DNA of 32,188 nucleotides from a virus. This document shows positions 15,471-25,378 of this stretch, one piece after another. Position 1 is the stretch's first letter. The number at the start of each line of letters is the position of its first letter. The stretch spans positions 1-32,188 of IMG/VR virus record IMGVR_UViG_3300011254_000319; one strand, given 5' to 3'. The notes beneath the pieces are model-generated. The model was not told the origin of the DNA, did not search any database, and saw only the letters and a program-made list of their open reading frames with translations. The translations under genes were made by a program, and so were the position numbers.

Positions 15471-18400
15471 TGCAGAGGTTTCATTAACAATATTTAAATC
15501 CGGTAAGCTATCTGGTTTAACTTCTGTCCATATGTTTACAAAAGCTTGTATTGTGTCAGGGATAATTCCACCGCTTCCGCTACAATCTTCATTAATAGTT
15601 ACTGTTAATATATAATCTTGAGGGTCTGATTCTACTACGTCAGGATTACCAATGCCATCTGGTATTTCCTCACAATCATTAAATATTTCTAATGCTTTTA
15701 TATAATTAAACCATTTACCTTCTTTCTTTTCAAACTCTTTAACTTCACCACCTTCAAGATCAGTTTTAACGTAGTTTACATACCATCCAGGCTGCTTTTG
15801 TTGAACTGCAGTAGGTATAGTTGTATTAAAGTTTATTTCAGCTATAGAGTACCATTCTGCATTATATAAATATTCAAACCTTCTTGATTGCGTGCCGGTG
15901 TAATTTATAGTGCTGAATCCTTTTACAGATTGAGGTGCTTCATTAATAAATACATTAAATGAACTGTCATATTGAACCCTATAAAAATTATTAGCTAATG
16001 TATTTAAATTATGTTGATATATTCTACCTTCTTTAAATGTATAATATATGTTATTTAAACTAACACCGCTTTCTGGTATAAAGCTTTTACGACCAGTCCA
16101 CCCATCAACTGACTCCTTAAATGATATAGTTGCTTGCGCTCTTCCGCTTTGATCAACGTTACAATCAGGATTTAATTGGTAATCTTGACTTGAGCTAAAC
16201 TCATTAACCCATTGCTGCGAAAGATTATCCAATGTTATATTGTATAAGTCTTTGTCATCATCATAGCTACCTAATATTTTAGTAGACGATCTTAGGTTAT
16301 CAGCAAAGAAATCGGACATACCTTTTTCTGCAATATTAGTAATACCGTCCACTGACAATCTTATAACTGCTCCTCTGTTTTTATCAGAAAAATAAGCTCT
16401 AAATGCGTATGAAGCAAATGACTCTGGGTTTTTAGATATGCCAAATTCACCAGCATAAGGTACAGCTTGTCCTAAAACAGCGTTATTACCTGTTAAATTA
16501 ACATTACCGTCAGCATTATATAAAGCATCTTTATTAGCTAATATTCTTAAACATTTATCCTCGCATAGTACAATAGCATCAGTATCTCTAGCATGCAGCT
16601 TTTGAATTGTGCCATATATTGGGTTAAGGTCTTTAGTTATAGGCTCAGCTTGTATAAACTGGTTAAGTCTATTTATACCAGAAGTAGAGTTATATATTTG
16701 AGAAAATATCATACCGCTGCCTCGTCTTTCAGCCCCATATGGGTCATCAAGCGGGGCTGAAACTTTTGGCCCTTTATCTATTGTAAAAGCGTTATAGTCA
16801 TCTCTTATTCTATTTGATTCTACTCCTTGCCCGTAAGAATAACAATTGTAATAATTTGTTAGTTGATGTGTATTATTATAATCTGCAACGGGTATTGCGT
16901 CAGAAGCTTCATAATATATATCTAAATCAACAGCTTCTTTAGGCTCTGTTTCAAATATAGCCGGGTTACTTGATGTTAAAAGTTTGTTATCATCCTCAAT
17001 TATTTCCTCTACCACTTGAATACCTATTGGTAAAAATGTTTCATTATAGTTTTTATCCATTGTGTAGTACGAAGTTTTTCGCATATTCGTATTACGTTGT
17101 CTTGGATCTCCTACAAAATCTGTATACCCCCTATAGCTTCTTTTTCTTTCATAAGCAGTAACTTTATAAACATTATCACTTACTTCTCCCGCACTCGAAA
17201 TAAATCTTAGCAATATGCCGGTGCCTCTCATATGATTATATTCAAACGGTCCAATAGTTGCACTATCTATATAGTGATCAACATCAAAATCGTATAAAGA
17301 TACATTAGAATTACCTCCACCATAAGGCCAGCCTGCGAAATTTAACGTAAACTTATTAGACCCATTTGAAGGTCTTTTAGGTAAAAAGGGTGTTGTATCT
17401 CCATAACCACGATTGTCTAACCAGCCCATTTTTATACCTCCCTGGCCAGGCGCAATGCCGGTAATTTGATCCTCAACATTATGTTCCGCTCTAATAGCAT
17501 ATCTAGGCTGCAAAGCGCTAAAAGATGCTACAATATTTGTATCAAAAGCAAAGTCTCTATTTATTTTAGCAAAAAATCTACCTTCAAATTCTTGTTTGTT
17601 TTCTACTACGTCCTCTAATATTGAAATATCTATATTATTACCAGGGCTATATGAAGATAGCCACGCGGCGTCAAAACCTAGAGGTCTTTCCAATGTAACA
17701 CTATATTGATTACCAATACCTGTAGGGCCACCTGATTTTATATCATAGTTATCTGTAGTATTAGCTCCTGCTACAATTTGTAATTTTCTAGTAGATTTAA
17801 ATCCTTGTTTAAACTCCTCATTACTAGTGCCACAATTAAATATTAGTGTAATAAAATCTTGTTCAAATCCACTCGTAATTTCAACAGAGGCTCTAGCTAT
17901 AGTTGATTCAAAAGTTTTTATAAAATCTGGCGCTTCATTTTCGATAGCTAATACTTTGTACCTATTTAAATTATCTACAGCTACATTATTGTCATGCTGC
18001 TTTTTAAGTATTAAATATGTTTCCTCATCAAGTTTATTTCTTTCTGATGATGGAAAAGATAACCACACGTTGCCATCTTCTGCAAAATAAAACCTATCTA
18101 AAGCCAAGTTATAATACTCATTAGAAGTTTCTTTTATAAAGAATTTAAAATGAGTAGCCCAGCTAGGAGCATTACCAGATGGTGTTATTTGAAGAACATT
18201 TGTGCTAACAGAATCTAATATAGGTATATTTATGGAAGCCGATTTTTTAGTTTGAACAGGTGTTTCTCTACCGTATTCATCTTTAAATACGATACCAGCT
18301 TGGTATGTTCTTATTGATTTTAAGCTAGCAAAAGGTTGTCTTTCAAAAGGATTAGGCTCAGTTTCTTGATTAACTGTTAAATTAGCTGGATGTACTTTTG

Positions 18401-20045
18401 GTAAATAACTTACTGTTAAACCAATAGTCTCATCTATATTGTAATTTTGTAGATAATTTCCATATATTATTCTATTGCCAATAATTTCTTGTGATTTAGC
18501 TTTTAATGGTACATTATCCCAAGGTCTTAAAAGCTGGTTTGCTTGTACAACATTACCAATTATTTCAGAAGTAATTTCAAAATTTGTAGGTAATGCAGTG
18601 GCTCCTGAATATGGACTATATTCTCTTTTCTTTATGCTATCAACAACATATACTGTTGTATTGTGAGATTGCTTAAATAATATTTCAACCTCCGCAACCT
18701 CTTCTGAGCCCCAAGTTAAATTTTCTACAATTAACTTTTTTATATTATTAGTCATGCCAACATTGTAACCATCTGAAGACAAATACTTAAAGTCGTTGCC
18801 AACAAAAGCTACATCCGTAAATGGCGAAAAAGCAGAGTACTCGTTATCAATATATTTCCAACGGTATGCAAATCTAGGAAATACATATTCAAACATAGGT
18901 TCCTTTTCTTCAAGAAGCACCTCCCATTGTATTAATATTATATCTCCGTTTTCATCTGTAGGCTTATAAAGGTCAGATGAAATACCTAATATTTTAGCCG
19001 TTACTATGCTATTACTTAAAGATTCAATTTGAACCCTAAGCTGATACTCAAATGTTTCGTTAAATTGCGAAGTAAATCTACCGTTTAATAATAATATATC
19101 GTCATTTTGCCAAACTGGGTTACCGTTATTTGCAGTTAAATCATATATAGGCGCAACATCAAATGTAATTAAGCCGTTCCAGTTAGGTATATTACTATTT
19201 GCATAATATGTAGAACTCTCTTCTATATTTGCTAAATATGCCCCATATGTGTCTAAAGGTAATGTTACAGCAGGCTCTAAGGTATTAGGTATAAACGTAA
19301 AGTTTTCAGTACCTGTGCCGGCTGGATCTTCTGCTGTTGTATATACAGGTGTGATGCCTGTTCCATTAATGTTATCACCGAAAGGTGAAGCAGCCGTATC
19401 TAATGTTGGTGCAGTTAATGGCGACTTTTTAATAATAGTTATATCTTCCTCTGTAAAATCAGGTTGTGTTGTAGGGAGAGTTACTTGGACATAACTAGGG
19501 ACAGTTTCATCATTATTAAATGGCGTCCAAATAGGAATTTTAGTATGGGTATTAAAGTCTACAGAACCACGTTTAAATTTTTCAATATTAATTTTCTTTG
19601 GCTCAGTTTGATCATCTGTCCAAAATAAAAACTTATCTAATATATTTATACCTGTAATTAAGTATTGTTCTGAAAAGTTTAATATACCGTTTTTATCAAC
19701 AAGCACAGGTTTTATAATACCGGTTGTTTGATCGTATTCTACAATAGCGCTTGCATTGTCAGACGCAATAAACCAATATATAGTTTCTTTTATATCGTGT
19801 CTTATTGAGCCTACACATACTGGGTTGCTTAAATCTTCAATATAATGGTCTTGCCATAAGTCAGTTGATGTCTTATCTCTTAATTCAACATTACCTTTTA
19901 CGTTTTGCAGAGAACCGACATTAGCCCCCTCTGAATTCGCTAAGTCTAAGTTTAAAGCATCTCTATATTCTCCATTCGGAACTAAACGTTCGTCAAGGTC
20001 TTTGTTCATTTTACCTTTAGTAAAATTATGAATAAATTCTGGCAT
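14604..20045 (-). CDS. Large tail stabilisation / hub-type protein (1813 aa)
   Basis: The N-terminus FTKGKMNKDLDERLVPNGEY followed by RDALN is a signature I associate with large tail proteins of Bacteroidetes and marine short-tailed phages, often annotated as tail stabilisation or tail structural protein. The body is beta-rich, with no enzymatic motif recognised. Around residues 1300-1400 there is a conserved-looking ISFKESVDGWTGRKSF…YYTFKEGRIYQHN segment. The C-terminal ~290 residues are a tandem pair of Cys-containing domains (see the repeat entry) that look like receptor-binding modules. It is preceded by two ring/connector-type genes and followed by beta-rich appendage genes. It probably forms the tail tube exterior or tip and carries host-recognition domains. 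Confidence 0.82.
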   Translation of the reverse strand: MPEFIHNFTKGKMNKDLDERLVPNGEYRDALNLDLANSEGANVGSLQNVKGNVELRDKTSTDLWQDHYIEDLSNPVCVGSIRHDIKETIYWFIASDNASAIVEYDQTTGIIKPVLVDKNGILNFSEQYLITGINILDKFLFWTDDQTEPKKINIEKFKRGSVDFNTHTKIPIWTPFNNDETVPSYVQVTLPTTQPDFTEEDITIIKKSPLTAPTLDTAASPFGDNINGTGITPVYTTAEDPAGTGTENFTFIPNTLEPAVTLPLDTYGAYLANIEESSTYYANSNIPNWNGLITFDVAPIYDLTANNGNPVWQNDDILLLNGRFTSQFNETFEYQLRVQIESLSNSIVTAKILGISSDLYKPTDENGDIILIQWEVLLEEKEPMFEYVFPRFAYRWKYIDNEYSAFSPFTDVAFVGNDFKYLSSDGYNVGMTNNIKKLIVENLTWGSEEVAEVEILFKQSHNTTVYVVDSIKKREYSPYSGATALPTNFEITSEIIGNVVQANQLLRPWDNVPLKAKSQEIIGNRIIYGNYLQNYNIDETIGLTVSYLPKVHPANLTVNQETEPNPFERQPFASLKSIRTYQAGIVFKDEYGRETPVQTKKSASINIPILDSVSTNVLQITPSGNAPSWATHFKFFIKETSNEYYNLALDRFYFAEDGNVWLSFPSSERNKLDEETYLILKKQHDNNVAVDNLNRYKVLAIENEAPDFIKTFESTIARASVEITSGFEQDFITLIFNCGTSNEEFKQGFKSTRKLQIVAGANTTDNYDIKSGGPTGIGNQYSVTLERPLGFDAAWLSSYSPGNNIDISILEDVVENKQEFEGRFFAKINRDFAFDTNIVASFSALQPRYAIRAEHNVEDQITGIAPGQGGIKMGWLDNRGYGDTTPFLPKRPSNGSNKFTLNFAGWPYGGGNSNVSLYDFDVDHYIDSATIGPFEYNHMRGTGILLRFISSAGEVSDNVYKVTAYERKRSYRGYTDFVGDPRQRNTNMRKTSYYTMDKNYNETFLPIGIQVVEEIIEDDNKLLTSSNPAIFETEPKEAVDLDIYYEASDAIPVADYNNTHQLTNYYNCYSYGQGVESNRIRDDYNAFTIDKGPKVSAPLDDPYGAERRGSGMIFSQIYNSTSGINRLNQFIQAEPITKDLNPIYGTIQKLHARDTDAIVLCEDKCLRILANKDALYNADGNVNLTGNNAVLGQAVPYAGEFGISKNPESFASYAFRAYFSDKNRGAVIRLSVDGITNIAEKGMSDFFADNLRSSTKILGSYDDDKDLYNITLDNLSQQWVNEFSSSQDYQLNPDCNVDQSGRAQATISFKESVDGWTGRKSFIPESGVSLNNIYYTFKEGRIYQHNLNTLANNFYRVQYDSSFNVFINEAPQSVKGFSTINYTGTQSRRFEYLYNAEWYSIAEINFNTTIPTAVQQKQPGWYVNYVKTDLEGGEVKEFEKKEGKWFNYIKALEIFNDCEEIPDGIGNPDVVESDPQDYILTVTINEDCSGSGGIIPDTIQAFVNIWTEVKPDSLPDLNIVNETSAQDVKCAIEGYYINYNQNYGNLTNEATAFSYFLADGLQVGTQMYNSLTNEPITSAGAYLFVGAGEQMSDLTVSHAGLDANNPTVVPSAYYVMILDSNGQIVSWTQYNTLTACYQNEAPNSRFETFTSYASSQKTGPTTFGTPIITPYNLLSTATDEDIICAHKNALEDYYASSLPTCNYGSFPCKTNDNTKGYGYFYGADQGGTNVIQIGTVVYNETSYNSDVWVPAGASCGIYNSNLPTSVGPGLLYEENFWDDLSTIGDEWKILRVNSSGVVTHLDQINQLSNPTCP

Positions 20046-20048
20046 ATA

Positions 20049-20957
20049 TTAGTGTTTAATCCATTTAGACTTACCTCTCATTACCTGAGTGATTTCCTCT
20101 AGTTTTATATTTGATAATCTTAATTTAGCATTTCTTTTTGCAACAGCGGCTTCTCTTTTAAACCTTGCAACCATATATTCTTGTACGTTTGCTCTAGTCG
20201 CTAATATAGCGTGAGCAATATATTTGTAAATAGCTTCTTCTGCAAATTTATGAACTATCATTTCGCCATCGGTAGCTAAACCGTCGCTTATATATTTTAA
20301 GGTAACAATTCGCCCTACCATATCAGAGCTGAATCTTATTAATCCTTTTATTTGGTCAATAAAAAATACTCCATTTGATTGCGCATATTGCGGGTCTATA
20401 CCGTATCTTTCGCCATTAACTACTCTATGTAAATGATCTTCAACATTAGAATTGTTAATTTCACTTAAATGATCATTAGAATTTGCTTTAAATTTTTTCC
20501 AAGTTTCTGAATCATTAGCATAAAGTATTTCTCCGTTTTCGTCAAAGGTATATTCATAGTTACTATCTTGAATGATCGGTAGTGGATCACTAGTCTTGTG
20601 AGCTGGGTATATAACTCTTTCAATACCGTCTTTATCAGTCCAAGTAACTTTTACATAATTAACATAGTCTTGTGGTAACACAAAATACAAAGCAGGTGAT
20701 ATCTCAATTTCTTGAGACTTAAAAGAAGGTAACGTGTCAAAGTTAAGCTCTTGAATGCCTCTTTGAGCGTGGAAGGCTACGTCTGTTCTTTTTATTTTGC
20801 TTATAATCTTATCTTCACCTACATAAGCAATTATAAAGTTGTTTACAATATCTTTTAGTGAAATAGATTGGTAGTCACCATAATTTTCGTCTAAGCTATT
20901 CCAAACCCCATCAGGGCCTAAATAGTATTCTTCATTTGTTTGATTTATAAGCCCCAT
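20049..20957 (-). CDS. Ring/connector (tail tubular-type) protein (302 aa)
   Basis: A 302-aa soluble protein with no catalytic motif. Its N-terminal part contains AFHAQRGIQELNFDTLPSF and ISPALYFVLPQDYVNYVKV, and the C-terminus is helical and basic, ending RGKSKWIKH. This two-part pattern (helical N-terminus, beta middle with an LPxDYVxYVKV strand, basic helical tail) is what I recall from the neck ring or tail tubular proteins of crAss-like and marine short-tailed phages. It lies 3 bp after the 241-aa ring candidate and 3 bp before the 1813-aa tail gene, a tight cluster that supports a neck/tail-assembly role. Confidence 0.75.
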   Translation of the reverse strand: MGLINQTNEEYYLGPDGVWNSLDENYGDYQSISLKDIVNNFIIAYVGEDKIISKIKRTDVAFHAQRGIQELNFDTLPSFKSQEIEISPALYFVLPQDYVNYVKVTWTDKDGIERVIYPAHKTSDPLPIIQDSNYEYTFDENGEILYANDSETWKKFKANSNDHLSEINNSNVEDHLHRVVNGERYGIDPQYAQSNGVFFIDQIKGLIRFSSDMVGRIVTLKYISDGLATDGEMIVHKFAEEAIYKYIAHAILATRANVQEYMVARFKREAAVAKRNAKLRLSNIKLEEITQVMRGKSKWIKH

Positions 20958-20960
20958 CTA

Positions 20961-21686
20961 TTATGATTTTTCTTGTTGGATAGTTTCTATTTCTTCTTGA
21001 TTAATAACATTGTACATGTTATAATCTTTAATTAACAAGCCTGCGTATTCTAGTATTTTTATAACCAACTCTGTTTCTTCTGACGGGTGTAATTCAAAAT
21101 TGACTGAATTAGCTGCATCATATAATGGTTCGTTAAATACTATTTGGTAAGCCCACTGAACTTTAGCAGGTTTTCTTATATAATTACATGCAACCGCAGA
21201 TGTTAATTCTGATGCTCCATAAACATTTACTCCAGCAGAGTCAGATGTGTATATAGGGCGTATATTAGAAGGTTTTGTTAGTGGAGACGAGTTGATATAT
21301 AGAAGTTCATTTTTATTGATTCTTTCAGCTTCTATTTGCTCCGTAGATACAACACCGAAGTTGTTGGTTGTTGTATTAGTATATATTATTGTACCAAGCC
21401 TATACATATTAGCTGGTAATGCAAATGAGCTAGCACCATAAACTAAAGAATCGGTTGTTTCAAATGTATTAATTTTTTCATTCAATATGTTAAGCATATC
21501 AGAATACTCAGTATCATTACCGTGCATTCTGCCGAATTGGTTGATATCGTAAAAGTATTGTTCAAAAAGATCAAGTTGAGCCTGATTAGCGAACAAATTA
21601 AACTCTTGAGCTGTGACATACCCACGTTGTTCTTTATTAAGTATACCTAAAACTTTCTGATATACAGTATCTATGCTTACTGCCAT
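20961..21686 (-). CDS. Ring/head-completion-type protein (241 aa)
   Basis: The N-terminal motif NKEQRGYVTAQEFNLFANQAQLD is shared, as I recall it, with ring/neck proteins of Bacteroidetes phages including crAss-like ones. A LPANMYRLG strand and a helical C-terminus with LHPSEETELVIKILEYAGLL follow. No membrane or catalytic signature is present. It is the first gene after the 21716-21738 hairpin and directly precedes the second ring-type gene. The likely role is a dodecameric adaptor between portal and tail, inferred from resemblance and order. Confidence 0.75.
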   Translation of the reverse strand: MAVSIDTVYQKVLGILNKEQRGYVTAQEFNLFANQAQLDLFEQYFYDINQFGRMHGNDTEYSDMLNILNEKINTFETTDSLVYGASSFALPANMYRLGTIIYTNTTTNNFGVVSTEQIEAERINKNELLYINSSPLTKPSNIRPIYTSDSAGVNVYGASELTSAVACNYIRKPAKVQWAYQIVFNEPLYDAANSVNFELHPSEETELVIKILEYAGLLIKDYNMYNVINQEEIETIQQEKS

Positions 21687-21715
21687 ATTGTTGTAAATTT
21701 ATTATTTATAGTAAT

Positions 21716-21738
21716 TAGGCCACCATTACAGCGGCCTA
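21716..21738 (-). terminator. GC-rich hairpin between head and neck genes
   Basis: TAGGCCAC at 21716-21723 pairs with GCGGCCTA at 21731-21738, forming an 8-bp stem (one G·U on the transcribed strand) with a 7-nt loop, in otherwise AT-rich DNA. On the minus strand it lies between the stop of the 281-aa gene and the 241-aa gene and is followed by ATTACTATAAATAATAAATTT, which lacks a clean U-run. It may be a partial terminator, an RNase processing site or a stability element. Confidence 0.5.
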
Positions 21739-21756
21739 GCTACTATAATTAGTGAC

Positions 21757-22602
21757 TTATAGTCTTTTAATTAAATGTTTGTAAACTTCCATACCATCAT
21801 CCGTTTTAAAGAATGCAGCTAATGCTGAATATGGATGTTCATCAAAAGGAACTGTCATTAATTTCCTTTTTGTTTCACCAAATGTAAATGTTCTTTGATC
21901 TGGTGATAATTGTATAATACCCGCTTGTGTGGCTTTAATACCTATGTTTCTGAGCTCTACATTTTCATCGTTAGCTAATTCTATGAATAAATAAGGATTT
22001 CTTTTAGCAAATATAATTAAGTCTCTTTTTAACTCTGAGCTACTTAATGTATCTACTTTATTTCCATATTCAACTCTTAAAATACTTTCTGCTTGATTTA
22101 TGTCAAGCTCTCTAGCTAATGTTAACGCATCAATTTCCATGTTTATGTACTCTAGTTCGTCAACAGATTCTTGCACTGGATTATACTCTGTATATAGTTG
22201 ATCTTTTAAAGGGTGATATAGAGATAGTATTTTTTGTAAATTTTGCATCTCTTTTGGAACTGTCAAAGCTCCATCCCTAAAGATAATACGACCTAATGTA
22301 GCCGTTCCCTTTTGCTCTTCTACAAAGGGTGAGTTTTGGTTTGTAGCATACCTTATTTCTTTTTGTTCTCCAGTTTCTGGGTTAAACCATAACAAAGGTC
22401 TAACAGCCGAGTGTTTTGCTGGTAGTGTAAAAATAACAGGTTTTTTATTGCCTTTTAATAGATATAATCTATCTTTAATTTCCCAGCTGGGTTTAACTGG
22501 TGTATTTTGAACTGGTGTATTTTGAACTGGTGCAGTTTTTGCACTAGTTGGCTGAGGTGCAACCTCAACGGTTTCTTCTGCTTTTGTAGCTTTTTTAGCC
22601 AT
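21757..22602 (-). CDS. Hypothetical structural protein downstream of the capsid gene (281 aa)
   Basis: No family recognised. The N-terminal ~38 residues are Lys/Ala/Pro/Thr-rich and disordered-looking, with a short internal repeat (APVQNTPVQNTPVKP) encoded by near-identical direct repeats around 22495-22535. The rest looks globular, with alternating strands (RLYLLKGNKKPVIFTLPA) and a helical segment containing DALTLARELDINQAESILRV. No Cys, membrane helix or catalytic motif is seen. It lies between two hairpins, right after the major capsid gene, suggesting a head-associated function such as decoration or completion. This is inference from position only. Confidence 0.68.
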   Translation of the reverse strand: MAKKATKAEETVEVAPQPTSAKTAPVQNTPVQNTPVKPSWEIKDRLYLLKGNKKPVIFTLPAKHSAVRPLLWFNPETGEQKEIRYATNQNSPFVEEQKGTATLGRIIFRDGALTVPKEMQNLQKILSLYHPLKDQLYTEYNPVQESVDELEYINMEIDALTLARELDINQAESILRVEYGNKVDTLSSSELKRDLIIFAKRNPYLFIELANDENVELRNIGIKATQAGIIQLSPDQRTFTFGETKRKLMTVPFDEHPYSALAAFFKTDDGMEVYKHLIKRL

Positions 22603-22619
22603 GATATAATAAAATTAAA

Positions 22620-22666
22620 TAATTAATAAAAAGTAATAATTACCCCCGTCAGTACAACGAGGGTAA
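22620..22666 (-). terminator. Strong terminator-like hairpin after the major capsid gene
   Basis: Bases 22640-22649 and 22657-22666 form a 10-bp stem (one G·U on the minus-strand transcript) around a 7-nt loop. On the minus strand it is followed by TTATTACTTTTTATTAATT. It begins about 18 bp after the capsid stop codon. A partial terminator here would let capsid mRNA accumulate above the genes downstream, and a stable 3' hairpin would also protect it. Confidence 0.72.
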
Positions 22667-22684
22667 AAATTACATTAATTTACA

Positions 22685-24157
22685 TTACGAAGTTTTCTTC
22701 AATAATACAAAGTTGTTAGCTCCTTGAGTACATAATGCTCTTTCAGAAAGGAAGTGTACGTTCATTTCATCAACAGCAGAAGTAAAGTTACCACCAACAG
22801 ATCCAGTGATCCAAGACTTCATTTTACGATCGTCAGCTTCAGAAGCTCTGTAGCGTACGTGTAAGAATGGTCGTTGAATGTTTTGACCTAATTGCTGATC
22901 GTAAACAGTTGATACTCCAGCAGGAACAACTACACCTAATACGTCATTAACTAATCCACGAGTTGTAGAATCGTTTAAGTATTTCCAGTCAGTTTTGTAG
23001 AAATCGTAAGATCCTCTACGGAAACCAGAAAAGCCTAAGTTAAGTGCCATATCTTCAGAGTTTTCGAATACACCGTAAGATGTTCCACCAACTCCTGTGT
23101 TGTTAGCTTGTGCTAGCATGTTGTCGATAGCTAAAGAAGTTGAACGATCTAAGAATAACATATTCTCTTCGATTGCTCCTTGCTTGTCTAGCTCTGCTAA
23201 AATAGCATCAAATTCAGTTAATCCTCCAAATGGTGCACCTGCAGTTGCAGCAGCTCCAAAATCTGGATCGTTATAAATAAGACCTCTATCTTCGATAGCA
23301 GCGAATAATCCTTCAGAACCTGTGAATCCAGCAGCTCCAGCTCCTCCAGCAATACCAGAGTCATCTTTAACAGCTTCGATCATAGACATTTCTAATTGAT
23401 CTTCAAAACGTAATCTAGCTTCGTGCTCAGATTTTAAGTACCATAAGTAACCAGATGTTCCAGCTTCTGTTGCTACTTCAACCCATCCAATTTGCGCAAC
23501 GTCAGAACCATTTACATTATACTTATCTCTAAGAATAATTGGCTTGTTGTTAAATTGTGTGAATTTAGCATCAATAGAATTACCTACATCTCCTGATCCT
23601 TTTCCATACTCAGAACCGTATACGAAAACTTTAACACCTGTCAAAGCAGATAAACCTAAAGCAGTTAAATCAGCAGCTCCGTAAGGAGTAACAGTTACAG
23701 TAGTGTCTCCTGCAGTATAAGTAGAGCTTACTCTAGCTTTTACTGAAATTAATCCAGCTGTAATGTTAATAGTAGCACCTGTTGCTAATAATCCAGCTTT
23801 CTGAGTAGCAGTTTGAGCACCAGCAGTTCCAGCAGCGTCATCTACAAAAGTAATTGTGTTTGTCGCAGCAGCTGATTGATCGATAGTACAATCGTCAAAA
23901 GCAACATGCAATCTTCCTTGTTCAGACCATACAATAACATCTGAAGCCATTGGCATTTCAGCACCTACCATACGTAAAAATCCAGAGATCGTACGGTTTC
24001 CGTAACGCTCTACTTCTTTCTCATATACTTCTGGTAAGAATTGTTGTGTAAAATCTAAATCACTAATTGATAAATAATTGTCTCCAAATAATCCTTTAAT
24101 AGGACGTGGAGTTAAATGGTTTAATTGAGCACCTGTGCCCGGACTTGGAAATCCCAT
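22685..24157 (-). CDS. Major capsid protein (490 aa)
   Basis: Presumed HK97-fold coat protein. N-terminal ~70 residues include FLPEVYEKEVERYGNRTISGF. A beta-rich Ala/Thr/Gly insertion (about residues 95-180) could be a surface domain. The C-terminal part contains LHVRYRASEADDRKMKSW and a final SERALCTQGANNFVLL motif, which I recall from capsid proteins of crAss-like and related Bacteroidetes phages. By eye the gene is more GC-rich and uses more C/G-ending codons than its neighbours, consistent with selection for high expression. It follows a scaffold-like gene and the portal, and a strong hairpin follows it: the classic arrangement. Confidence 0.9.
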   Translation of the reverse strand: MGFPSPGTGAQLNHLTPRPIKGLFGDNYLSISDLDFTQQFLPEVYEKEVERYGNRTISGFLRMVGAEMPMASDVIVWSEQGRLHVAFDDCTIDQSAAATNTITFVDDAAGTAGAQTATQKAGLLATGATINITAGLISVKARVSSTYTAGDTTVTVTPYGAADLTALGLSALTGVKVFVYGSEYGKGSGDVGNSIDAKFTQFNNKPIILRDKYNVNGSDVAQIGWVEVATEAGTSGYLWYLKSEHEARLRFEDQLEMSMIEAVKDDSGIAGGAGAAGFTGSEGLFAAIEDRGLIYNDPDFGAAATAGAPFGGLTEFDAILAELDKQGAIEENMLFLDRSTSLAIDNMLAQANNTGVGGTSYGVFENSEDMALNLGFSGFRRGSYDFYKTDWKYLNDSTTRGLVNDVLGVVVPAGVSTVYDQQLGQNIQRPFLHVRYRASEADDRKMKSWITGSVGGNFTSAVDEMNVHFLSERALCTQGANNFVLLKKTS

Positions 24158-24179
24158 AATCTTTAATTTTTAAGTTTGT

Positions 24180-25346
24180 TTATTTTCTAATTTTTACTCT
24201 TAATTTAGAAGAATCAACACCATTTACAGATCGCACAGTCCAGCCGTTAGGAGCCGTTATAGTCTCATGAACCCCTCTCGGGTCCATATTAACGTTCTTT
24301 GTTTTAGCCATACTATCTTTTATTGCATCAGCTTTACCTTGCTCATAAAAGTGTTTTGCTACTGCATCAGGATTCATTGCTGTAAATAGAGATTTATGAT
24401 AACCAGCAGCGTCAGATATTTCATTTTTTTCATTCAAGAACTTCTTGACAAAATTGTTAATATCGCTTTGGTTTGTTTTAATCTCTTCTGCATTTTTAAC
24501 ATTGAACCTATATTTCTTGTCTCCAACTTGATAATCAAAACCTTTGAAATCATTATTGAAAACTTTATTGGTTCTTTCTAAAAATACATTTTTTTGATTT
24601 TCAGCCAACTTAGTTGTTTCCTCTTGTTCTTTATTATATCGGTTAAAGAACTCAACCGCTTTTTGTTGTTCTGGATTTAATTTTGATCCAGCTTTAATTT
24701 CTTCGTAATAATTGTTTTTAAGTTTTTCAAGATGTTGCTTTGCTTTAGCAGCTTCCTCTTTAAAAGCAATTTTCTTTTTACGTATATCTCTCTCTTCGTC
24801 TAACTCTTCATCGTATGAAAAGTCTTCCATAAGAATTTCTATGTCCTCTTTATCTAAGTGAGGTTTAGTTGTTTCGTAATATTCCTTTATAAGCTGTGCT
24901 TCATTTAATGCAGAATAATCTGTGTTAAGTTTTACATAGTCTTCTAGACTTCCGCCCGTGTCATTCATAAACTCAACTACCTTTTGAATATTCTCTGGTA
25001 ATTCAATTCCTGAATTTTTCTGTTCAGCAATAGCTTCTTGAATATCTTCTTGAAGATCTTCTACTTGTTCCGCAACCTCTTCATCTGTTATTTCTTGAAG
25101 AACTGGCTCCTCAGTTTGAACGGACTCTTGTTGTTGTGGTACTTTTTCAACCACTTCTTTGCTAGTTTCGGCTGATTTATTAGCATCCACTGCATCTGTT
25201 TCTTGCTCTTGAACGGCATCTTCTTTTGGTTTGTTTAATTCCGCTAAGTCTACTTTAATCACTCCGTCTTCGTAAGACATTGGAGCTTTTGCTTCCTCCA
25301 CTTGATTTTCTTCTTGTGGAGTTGCGTCTTTTGCTTGTTCTTCCAT
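24180..25346 (-). CDS. Putative scaffold / capsid assembly protein (388 aa)
   Basis: An acidic, Glu/Gln/Lys-rich, low-complexity protein between portal and major capsid genes. The first ~110 residues are disordered-looking and acidic (EEQ, VEE, QQE runs). Residues about 110-260 are predicted coiled coil (EEAAKAKQHLEKLKNNYYEE). A compact C-terminal segment ends in GWTVRSVNGVDSSKLRVKIR, positively charged as expected for a capsid-binding helix or strand in scaffolds. No protease motif is visible, so a fused maturation protease is not supported. The position between portal and capsid is diagnostic for scaffolds in tailed phages; sequence similarity among scaffolds is usually low. Confidence 0.78.
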   Translation of the reverse strand: MEEQAKDATPQEENQVEEAKAPMSYEDGVIKVDLAELNKPKEDAVQEQETDAVDANKSAETSKEVVEKVPQQQESVQTEEPVLQEITDEEVAEQVEDLQEDIQEAIAEQKNSGIELPENIQKVVEFMNDTGGSLEDYVKLNTDYSALNEAQLIKEYYETTKPHLDKEDIEILMEDFSYDEELDEERDIRKKKIAFKEEAAKAKQHLEKLKNNYYEEIKAGSKLNPEQQKAVEFFNRYNKEQEETTKLAENQKNVFLERTNKVFNNDFKGFDYQVGDKKYRFNVKNAEEIKTNQSDINNFVKKFLNEKNEISDAAGYHKSLFTAMNPDAVAKHFYEQGKADAIKDSMAKTKNVNMDPRGVHETITAPNGWTVRSVNGVDSSKLRVKIRK

Positions 25347-25378
25347 GATAAAATATTATATAATTATTATTACTATAA

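Noticed and set aside
22495-22535. Short direct repeats, considered as an iteron or CRISPR-like array.
   Set aside because: Only two to three short units, in frame, encoding the PVQNT linker repeat of the 281-aa protein; no spacers and no repeats elsewhere.
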